Shown here in pieces: positions 1 through 4,977 of a stretch of DNA of 12,163 bases. The translations under genes were made by a program, and so were the position numbers. Origin of the DNA: Desulfurococcales archaeon (lineage in GTDB: Archaea > Thermoproteota > Thermoprotei_A > Sulfolobales > Desulfurococcaceae). Below the pieces are notes generated by a model. It was not told the origin of the DNA and did no database searches. It worked only from the letters and a program-made list of their open reading frames with translations. Position 1 is the stretch's first letter; every line of letters begins with the position of its first letter. The stretch lies in contig JAMOPC010000221.1 of NCBI GenBank assembly GCA_027064845.1, forward strand, positions 1-12,163, read 5' to 3'.

Positions 1-1
1 G

Positions 2-226
2 TTACAAGCTAGTAATGTCCCGCCTACTGCTAGTAGGGAAGATGTCGAGTTTATCTTGGAGCTTATAAATAGGATCTCTGGCAAAGTATTGGGTGTTGAT
101 GATAAAGTAAAAAGGCTGGCTGAGACCTGGAAGAAGGTCTTGTATAGGTCTAGACTTAGTGTTTATGAGGCTCGATTAATTACGTATTGGTTAAGGAAAA
201 TCGATAATAAATTAGAGGCAAAATAG
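2..226 (+). CDS. C-terminal fragment of an unrecognised protein
   Basis: An open frame enters from the left edge and ends at TAG 224-226, leaving 74 visible residues. The fragment is charged and predicted helical, with a Lys/Arg/Glu-rich middle and a tail containing YRSRLSVYEARLITYWLRK. I see no catalytic motif, metal site, membrane segment or cysteine. It converges on the UMP kinase gene with a gap of only 10 bp, so the two transcripts must end in or through each other. I do not recognise the family from this tail and give no function. The open frame, sensible composition and close packing support a real gene; its start is outside the window. Confidence 0.6.
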   Translation, partial: LQASNVPPTASREDVEFILELINRISGKVLGVDDKVKRLAETWKKVLYRSRLSVYEARLITYWLRKIDNKLEAK

Positions 227-236
227 TCTTCTTTAT

Positions 237-911
237 TCATGGGTAAATTATTGTTCCAGGGTTTTCTCCACTTAGTATTTTGAATATGTTCTCGGGTTGT
301 TTATAATAGGTTATGTGGATTGTTATATTGCTTCTCTCAGCTATGTCTAGTGCTCTTATATCTATTAATGCATATTCCCCTGGTAATTGCTGTTGTTTCA
401 GTATTTTCCTTAACTCTTCTATCTTGATCTTATCTATAGGTTTTGCATCTGGATATTTTTTCGGATCTTTATCGTATACTTTATCGACTGCTGAGAGATC
501 TATTATTTCTTTAACACCTAGTGCTTCTGCTACTTCAAGTGCTACTGAGGCTGTTGATTGGCCGGGTATTAGTCCTCCGAGTACTACTATTTCATAGTTA
601 TTTCTTATTCTTAGTAGTTCTTCGAGTGTTCTTACTGGTTCAGGGTAGGCGTGTGGTTGTAACGATGATATTAGTAGATAGCTGTTTAGTCTTGAAGCCA
701 TTATGCCTATTGTGTCTAGCCAGTAGTTGGAGTTAACGGATAGTTTCTTTGCTTTATAGATGTATTCACGCGCTATTTTACCGCCTCCACATATTATGAA
801 TAATTTATGTTTCTTAATGAGTTGTTTAAATATCTCAATATATTTCCTTAATAGTTCGTCGTTGTCTGTGAATAGTTTACCGGTTATCTTGATTACTATT
901 TCTTTATTCAT
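237..911 (-). CDS. pyrH: UMP kinase (uridylate kinase), archaeal type
   Basis: This enzyme phosphorylates UMP to UDP with ATP in cytosolic pyrimidine nucleotide synthesis. From ATG 911 it has 224 residues, the usual length for archaeal UMP kinases (about 225). It shows the amino-acid kinase fold signatures: IVIKITGKL near residues 5-13, GGGK at 42-45 (nucleotide/phosphate loop), the UMP-binding segment GGLIPGQSTASVA at 112-124, and DKVYDKDP with KYPDAK at 143-157. ITGK replaces the more common GGS, as the ISGK version does in Sulfolobus enzymes. An in-frame TTG at 929 and a GTG at 923 would add a few residues. ATG 911 is preferred because a TATA element lies about 26 nt upstream and GAGGGTG lies 9 nt upstream. 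It is divergent from glmS. UDP/UTP supply fits the neighbouring UDP-sugar genes, but co-regulation is only inferred. Confidence 0.93.
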   Translation of the reverse strand: MNKEIVIKITGKLFTDNDELLRKYIEIFKQLIKKHKLFIICGGGKIAREYIYKAKKLSVNSNYWLDTIGIMASRLNSYLLISSLQPHAYPEPVRTLEELLRIRNNYEIVVLGGLIPGQSTASVALEVAEALGVKEIIDLSAVDKVYDKDPKKYPDAKPIDKIKIEELRKILKQQQLPGEYALIDIRALDIAERSNITIHITYYKQPENIFKILSGENPGTIIYP

Positions 912-929
912 TCTTCTCTGCACCCTCAA

Positions 930-938
930 AAATATATA
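930..938 (-). promoter_or_regulatory. TATA box for UMP kinase gene
   Basis: Read on the minus strand this is TATATATTT. Its centre is about 25 nt from ATG 911, so transcription would begin at or next to the start codon and give a leaderless or nearly leaderless mRNA. This is one reason for choosing ATG 911 over the upstream TTG and GTG. Inferred from spacing only. Confidence 0.45.
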
Positions 939-949
939 GGAATCCGTAG

Positions 950-1008
950 TTATAATTTAGACTTAGCTTTTAAAACATTTATTTAAACCATACGTGGTGC
1001 TAAGTGGT
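950..1008 (+). promoter_or_regulatory. glmS promoter and ribosome binding site
   Basis: TTATAATTTA (950-959) is a plausible TATA box that would start transcription near 980. A second A+T element (TTTTAAAA, 968-975) is an alternative. GGTG at 996-999 lies exactly 9 nt before TTG 1009, the same spacing as the GGTG before the UMP kinase ATG, so it marks TTG 1009 as the glmS start. The leader is too short to hold a glmS-type ribozyme, and I see none. Confidence 0.45.
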
Positions 1009-2847
1009 TTGTGTGGAATTATTGGAGTAGTTGTTTCCAATAAGAGTACACGTTATAGTCCTGGATCTATGGTTTTCCGTGGTTTGTTAAGGCTCGAGTA
1101 TAGGGGATATGATTCCGCTGGTGTCGCCTCTATATGTGGTGACAAACTCGTTGTTTTAAAGGGTAAGGGGAGAATAATTGATCTTGAAAAGAGACTTGGT
1201 TTTTCGAAAATATGCGGCTCCGTGGTAATTGGTCATACTAGATGGGCGACTCATGGTGCACCTAGTGATATTAATGCGCATCCTCACACTGATTGCAGAG
1301 ACTGGTTCGCGGTTGTTCATAATGGTATTATTCAGAACTACTCGGATTTAAAGAAGTCTCTGATTAGTAAGGGACACGTGTTTAAGAGTGATACTGATAC
1401 AGAGGTTGTTCCACACCTTGTCGAGGACTATTATAAAGTTCTAAGAAACGTTTACAGTTCATTTAGGCAGGCTATAAGGGTTCTTGAGGGTAGTTATGCT
1501 TTATTACTGATATCCGTGCATGAGCCTGAAAAGATATTTTTCGCCAAAAAAGACAGCCCCCTCATTATTGGTTTGGGTAATGGTTTTAATGTCTTGGCTA
1601 GTGATATTCCAGCTATCTTGGAGTATACTAGGAGGATTATTACTGTTAGAGATGGATGGATTGGTTATGTAAGTGGTAATGACGTCTATATTGAAGACCT
1701 TGATGGAAACATTATTGATTGGAGAAGGTATGTTAGGATTATTGATTGGAGTATTAGTGATGCTGTAAAGGCTGGTTATCCACACTATATGTTGAAAGAG
1801 ATACATGAGCAACCAAGGGCTTTGAAGGATACGTTTTATGGTATTAGTAGGGATGAAAACATTGACCGTGTCGTTGACCTGATTCTCGATGCTGAAAAAG
1901 TCTTTGTCACTGGAGCTGGTACTAGTTTTCATGCATCGTATTACTTTGCCTTGGTATCGAATATTTTGGCTGGGGTCATGGTTTATCCGTTCATAGCTAG
2001 TGAGTTTGAATCATACACTAGTGCTGTGGGTGAGGGTGATTTATTGATTGTTGTTAGCCAAAGCGGTGAGACAATGGATGCCTTGAAGGCTTTGAGAGCG
2101 TTTAAGAAGAGAGGTGCTAGGATAGTTGCTGTGAGCAATGTTGTTGATTCGGCTATTCCTCGCGAGAGCGATGTAGCTGTCTATACGAGGGCTGGGCCCG
2201 AGATAGGGGTTGCGGCTACGAAGACTTTTACTACACAAACTCTTGTTTTAGCATGGATTGCTGTATCCCTAGCTAAATCCTGTGGATGTATTGGTAATGA
2301 TGAGGCTAGGGAATACATGGATCTACTTGGCGACTCTGCTAAAATAGCGTCAGAAACCATATCTGTCATAGAATATGCTGCGAAGAAACTATCTGAATGG
2401 CTCTATAGAGTTAAGAATGCTTATTACTTGAGCAGATGGATCGGTGTACCAGTTGCTATGGAGGGGGCTTTGAAGCTTAAGGAGATAGCTTACATACATG
2501 CAGAGTCTTATCCCGCCGGAGAATCTAAGCATGGACCAATAGCTCTTGTCGAAGAAGATTTTCCTGTTATCTTCATTGTTCCAAGCAATAGGGAGGTTGA
2601 AAAACTATTGCTTGGGAACATTAAGGAGATGAAGGCTAGGGGGGCCGTGATTATTGGCGTGGTTCCCGAAGACTCCAGTCTAGTAGATGAAATGGATTAT
2701 GTTTTCAGTATCCCGAGAACTCATTGGTTAATAACCCCAATTACACATACCCCTCCACAACAATTACTAGCATATTACACAGCTGTTAGGAAAGGACTAG
2801 ACCCTGACAAGCCCAGGAACTTGGCTAAAACAGTTACCGTTGAGTAG
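1009..2847 (+). CDS. glmS: Glutamine-fructose-6-phosphate aminotransferase (isomerizing)
   Basis: GlmS converts fructose-6-phosphate and glutamine to glucosamine-6-phosphate and glutamate, the first committed step to UDP-GlcNAc. The 612-residue product has the full family layout. A class II glutamine amidotransferase domain starts MCGIIG, with LEYRGYDSAG, GHTRWATHG, NAHPHTD, VHNGIIQNY and SDTDTEV in the first 135 residues. Two SIS sugar-isomerase domains follow: FVTGAGTSFHASYY near 299-312 with VSQSGET at 349-355, and YYLSRWIGVPVAMEGALKLKE near 472-492 with ESYPAGESKHGPIAL. The C-terminus is DPDKPRNLAKTVTVE. The family needs its catalytic Cys exposed as residue 1 after Met removal. TTG 1009 sits directly before that Cys codon and has GGTG 9 nt upstream, so it is chosen over the in-frame GTG codons at 994 and 997, which would bury the Cys. 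The GlmU-like gene follows 64 bp downstream. Confidence 0.96.
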   Translation: MCGIIGVVVSNKSTRYSPGSMVFRGLLRLEYRGYDSAGVASICGDKLVVLKGKGRIIDLEKRLGFSKICGSVVIGHTRWATHGAPSDINAHPHTDCRDWFAVVHNGIIQNYSDLKKSLISKGHVFKSDTDTEVVPHLVEDYYKVLRNVYSSFRQAIRVLEGSYALLLISVHEPEKIFFAKKDSPLIIGLGNGFNVLASDIPAILEYTRRIITVRDGWIGYVSGNDVYIEDLDGNIIDWRRYVRIIDWSISDAVKAGYPHYMLKEIHEQPRALKDTFYGISRDENIDRVVDLILDAEKVFVTGAGTSFHASYYFALVSNILAGVMVYPFIASEFESYTSAVGEGDLLIVVSQSGETMDALKALRAFKKRGARIVAVSNVVDSAIPRESDVAVYTRAGPEIGVAATKTFTTQTLVLAWIAVSLAKSCGCIGNDEAREYMDLLGDSAKIASETISVIEYAAKKLSEWLYRVKNAYYLSRWIGVPVAMEGALKLKEIAYIHAESYPAGESKHGPIALVEEDFPVIFIVPSNREVEKLLLGNIKEMKARGAVIIGVVPEDSSLVDEMDYVFSIPRTHWLITPITHTPPQQLLAYYTAVRKGLDPDKPRNLAKTVTVE

Positions 2848-2854
2848 ACCTTAC

Positions 2855-2865
2855 AATATATATAG
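2855..2865 (+). promoter_or_regulatory. Possible own promoter of the GlmU-like gene
   Basis: AATATATATAG lies in the 64 bp glmS to GlmU-like gap, about 51 nt before TTG 2912. It would place a transcription start near 2886, just upstream of the GGTGAT ribosome binding site at 2898-2903. The downstream gene could therefore be transcribed both from glmS and from here. Based on sequence and spacing only. Confidence 0.4.
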
Positions 2866-2911
2866 TTGTTCAGAGTAAAGATCCACTTAGTTAACCTGGT
2901 GATTAATCAAG

Positions 2912-4123
2912 TTGAAGAATATTATCCTCGCAGCTGGTAGGGCTAAGAGAGAACTAAGTGTTCTTATTCCTCCTGGGAAGAACAAGGTCTTGTTAAGAAT
3001 ACTTGGGAAACCAGTAATATATTATCCCCTACATAGCTTACAAGAAGCTTCTGGTAAAGAAACAATAATAGTGTATAGGAAAGGAGAAGAACAAGTAATC
3101 AAGGAAGCGGGAAACTATTCTAAATATTCAATAATACCTATCACACAAGAAGAAGGCAACACAATCAGAGAAGCCATACTTGCCGCGAGCAAGGAATTAG
3201 ACAAAGAGAACTACTTCTTCCTAGTATTCGGCGACATAGTAATAGAGCCCGAACCACTAATAAGACTATACAATACACACCTAACTGAAGAACCTGACGC
3301 AACAATACTACTAATACCATATGACCCAGAATATGCTGAAACCTATGGAACAGCCACCATAGATGAAGAAGGATACCTCACAAAAACACTAACAAGTAAA
3401 TCCATAGAAAAACCAAAATACATCATAGGAGGAGCATACATCTTGCCCAACCACATATTAGACCTCCTAGAGAAAAACCTGAGCCTACCAGAAGCGATAA
3501 ACCAGTTAATACGAGAAGGTGCTAGGATAAAAACCATACTGTGGACAGGGACATGGATCGATATAGGTTATCCAACAGACCTGCTAGAAGCAGACTACAC
3601 ATTATTATCAATGATAAAATCAACGATGATCAGTGACAAAGCAGAAATAGAACCAACATCAACTATTATAGGACCAGTAATTATTGATGAAAACACCTAC
3701 ATAGATCACCACGTATTGATAAAAGGACCAGTATATATTGGTAAAAACAGTTTTATAGGGGCACATAGTTTCATAAGACAATACAGTGACATAAATAATA
3801 ATGTAAGAATAGGAGCATATAACGAAGTAAAGAAATCAAACATACAACCATATACACTACTAGACAGTTATGTATATATAGCAGATTCAATAATTGGCGA
3901 AAACAGTATAATAGGAGCATATACAATTACGCTAAACGTATTAGAAGCAAAAATGAAAACACCAAGAGTAAGAAAACACTTAGTTAATCCACCAAAGAAA
4001 GAAATAGAAAAATTGGGCGCTATTATAGGATACAATACAAAAATAGGAACAAAAACAATAATATACCCAGGAAAGACAATAAAGCCAAAAACAATCATAG
4101 AACCAGATACAGTACTTAGATAA
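2912..4123 (+). CDS. GlmU-like sugar-1-phosphate nucleotidyltransferase / hexapeptide acyltransferase
   Basis: The 403-residue protein has two domains. Residues 1-230 form an NTP-transferase domain: LAAGRAKR at 6-13, K25 in GKNKVLLRILGKP, FGDIVI with metal-ligand candidate D108, GGAYIL at 173-178, and WIDIGYPTDLLEA at 215-227. Residues about 240-403 form a left-handed beta-helix of hexapeptide repeats (for example IIGPVI, IKGPVYIGKNSFIGA, IIGENSIIGAYT). Length and order match archaeal ST0452-type enzymes, which make sugar-nucleotides from hexosamine-1-phosphates and can acetylate the amino sugar. Its place after glmS supports UDP-GlcNAc synthesis. The classic GxGxR loop reads GRAKR: the second Gly is Ala, while the Arg is kept. 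TTG 2912 is the start, with a full GGTGAT match to the 16S rRNA tail 8 nt upstream. Sense codons are A- and C-rich, unlike T- and G-rich glmS. It could be a thymidylyl- or mannose-type transferase instead. Confidence 0.85.
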   Translation: MKNIILAAGRAKRELSVLIPPGKNKVLLRILGKPVIYYPLHSLQEASGKETIIVYRKGEEQVIKEAGNYSKYSIIPITQEEGNTIREAILAASKELDKENYFFLVFGDIVIEPEPLIRLYNTHLTEEPDATILLIPYDPEYAETYGTATIDEEGYLTKTLTSKSIEKPKYIIGGAYILPNHILDLLEKNLSLPEAINQLIREGARIKTILWTGTWIDIGYPTDLLEADYTLLSMIKSTMISDKAEIEPTSTIIGPVIIDENTYIDHHVLIKGPVYIGKNSFIGAHSFIRQYSDINNNVRIGAYNEVKKSNIQPYTLLDSYVYIADSIIGENSIIGAYTITLNVLEAKMKTPRVRKHLVNPPKKEIEKLGAIIGYNTKIGTKTIIYPGKTIKPKTIIEPDTVLR

Positions 4124-4153
4124 AAATAATTAACAGAAATCAAAATGATCCAA

Positions 4154-4270
4154 GGTATTACTGATCGATAGAGATCCTGTGATTCTGCCCTAGTTTAATC
4201 TAGGTATTTTTGTACTGAAATATTGGGATCCTTATCGATCAGTAATACTAATGAAAGATCTTACACAATA
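4154..4270. repeat. Repeat unit 1 (117 bp) with inverted arms
   Basis: The unit begins GGTATTACTGATCGATA and ends with the inverse of that sequence followed by a TGAAAGATCT block. The arms 4155-4177 and 4226-4248 are inverted repeats, with 16 identical bases (4155-4170 against 4233-4248) and a further shared GATCC. CCTAG/CTAGG (4189-4193, 4200-4204) is a smaller dyad nested between them. The end block TAATAC-3 nt-TGAAAGATCT-ACAAT (4243-4269) recurs in unit 2. No open frame, no target-site duplication and no RNA-gene hallmark is visible. The structure suits a protein-binding DNA site such as an origin, a partition site or a regulator array. A MITE-like remnant is the alternative. Confidence 0.7.
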
Positions 4271-4362
4271 TAATTAACCATAAAAGAATATAGGATCTTA
4301 AATAGTTTATTTGAATAAAGGAATATGTATTAAAATTAATAAAACTGTCTAATAAAATATAT
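4271..4362. other. Very A+T-rich spacer between repeat units
   Basis: By hand count 14 of 92 bases are G or C (15%), far below the rest of the window. It lies exactly between repeat units 1 and 2. It has A/T runs on both strands and no open frame of note. It could act as an easily melted segment, as in a DNA-unwinding element. That role is inferred from composition and position. Confidence 0.5.
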
Positions 4363-4478
4363 GGTATTACTGATCGAAAATGATCTAGGAGATCATTTAT
4401 CGATATACCTAGATAAAACAAACCCGGCACCTGCCGATCAATTGATTTAATTAATACCTGTGAAAGATCTATACAATG
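4363..4478. repeat. Repeat unit 2 (116 bp), related to unit 1
   Basis: It opens with GGTATTACTGATCGA, identical to the first 15 bases of unit 1 and in the same orientation. It closes with TAATACC-TG-TGAAAGATCT-AT-ACAAT, matching the end of unit 1, so both units have the same ends and almost the same length while their middles differ. Inside is its own palindrome: AAATGATC (4378-4385) and GATCATTT (4391-4398) are perfect 8 bp arms around TAGGA, extended imperfectly by GGTAT/ATACC out to 4363 and 4409. CGGCA/TGCCG (4425-4429, 4432-4436) and TTAATTAA (4447-4454) are further small dyads. Unit starts are 209 bp apart. Confidence 0.68.
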
Positions 4479-4512
4479 AACATTATTTTCAATAATGTTT
4501 CAAGCTTTGAAA
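4479..4512. repeat. Two back-to-back perfect hairpins
   Basis: AACATTATT (4479-4487) pairs with AATAATGTT (4491-4499) across a 3-base centre. Overlapping its end, TTTCAA (4498-4503) pairs with TTGAAA (4507-4512) across GCT. The two would exclude each other over 4498-4499. They abut repeat unit 2, so they may belong to the same element. The low G+C makes a transcription-terminator role in a hyperthermophile unlikely, though binding sites for dimeric proteins are possible. Confidence 0.5.
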
Positions 4513-4683
4513 AATACTTATATTTCTAAGAAGTGTATTGATTTATATAAAAATATTTGATTCAAATCTTTGGGGCTTCTTTGTATTTACTGTAGTTGTT
4601 AATAGGTTTGTACTAAAGTATGTTATTTTATTACAAAGTTTTATTTAGAGAATATTTTTATGTTCCTTAAAACAGTTTTACTT
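4513..4683. other. A+T-rich non-coding stretch
   Basis: No gene, RNA gene or long repeat is visible here. The only structure I see is the interrupted palindrome ATTTGA-T-TCAAAT at 4555-4567. T-runs near 4653-4660 could contribute to a TATA-like element upstream of the G+C-rich island that begins at 4684, but the match is poor. Confidence 0.4.
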
Positions 4684-4763
4684 GGTGATCGCTGTGTCGG
4701 GACGGGTGTCTGGATCGGGTGGTTAACTGCCCTCCTGGAAAGTTAATTGGTGATTAACTTCCC
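4684..4763 (+). ncRNA. Candidate structured RNA: G+C-rich island
   Basis: Bases 4684-4740 are about 61% G+C (35 of 57 by hand) inside sequence of about 30%. In A+T-rich hyperthermophiles this contrast is a known signature of structured RNA genes. Two stems are visible: GGGTGG/CTGCCC closing a TTAA loop (4717-4732), which uses two G-T pairs, and GG-A-AAGTTAAT/ATTAACTTCC (4737-4762) with one bulged A and loop TGGTG. Two perfect 16S-tail complements, GGTGATC (4684) and GGTGATTA (4749), stand without a following gene. No C/D boxes, tRNA T-loop or clear H/ACA ending is seen, so the class is unknown. The strand is a guess. It may instead be a DNA element linked to the repeats upstream. Confidence 0.25.
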
Positions 4764-4910
4764 TATCATTTGCTATGATCAATTGATTAGTGTATTGAGG
4801 CAAGAAACAGTTATCATGTCAAGGTATTTTATTGTCTGCATCACGTGGATCCCTGTTTTTCTTCCACGATCCTTGCTTTTCTCCAAAATATGTATTGTGT
4901 GCTTGAACAT
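4764..4910. other. Non-coding stretch with one hairpin
   Basis: CGTGGA (4844-4849) and TCCACG (4863-4868) form a perfect 6 bp inverted repeat around a 13-base T-rich loop, flanked by GGATC/GATCC. It could terminate an upstream short transcript or belong to the tmcA control region. Nothing else supportable is seen; the remaining open frames are tiny and lack ribosome binding sites. Confidence 0.35.
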
Positions 4911-4920
4911 TTTATAAAAG
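4911..4920 (+). promoter_or_regulatory. tmcA TATA box
   Basis: TTTATAAAAG is a near-ideal archaeal TATA box. A start about 26 nt downstream would fall near 4941, giving a leader of about 37 nt to ATG 4978. It is the best promoter-like element in the 850 bp gap and points toward tmcA. Confidence 0.6.
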
Positions 4921-4977
4921 ATAGTACAAATTATCAATTATTGTTAAAGAGTATGCCTGTTTCACTGGGGTTCATGG

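Noticed and set aside
1504..1932. 142-codon antisense frame within glmS
   Set aside because: A shadow of the strongly supported glmS gene; low-complexity Ile/Ser/Asn content and no ribosome binding site.
4248..4430. 60-codon minus-strand open frame in the gene-free region
   Set aside because: It runs through the repeat units and the 15% G+C spacer, has no recognisable domain and a composition dictated by A+T richness. I treat it as chance.
4154..4478. CRISPR array or insertion sequence
   Set aside because: There are only two units with internal dyads, no regular short spacers, no cas genes, no transposase frame and no target duplication.
4559..4569. tRNA T-loop-like GATTCAAATC
   Set aside because: No acceptor stem, anticodon arm or G+C-rich stems around it, as a hyperthermophile tRNA would have.
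4694..4726. Ten-codon frame GTG...TAA just after GGTGATC
   Set aside because: Spacing from the ribosome binding site is shorter than for other genes here, and the peptide is a Gly/Ser string. The G+C-rich island is better considered as RNA or DNA structure.
4684..4800. C/D box sRNA
   Set aside because: GGTGATC is only a partial C-box match and no CTGA D box follows on the plus strand.
4837..4876. Intrinsic terminator (hairpin with T-run)
   Set aside because: The T-run is in the loop rather than after the stem, and no gene reads into it from the left, so the terminator call is not supported.
4957..4972. Crenarchaeal origin-recognition box: reverse complement contains CCCCAGTGAAAC
   Set aside because: It resembles the Sulfolobus ORB dyad only in part, lacks the neighbouring G-tract and is single, so it cannot be claimed from memory.
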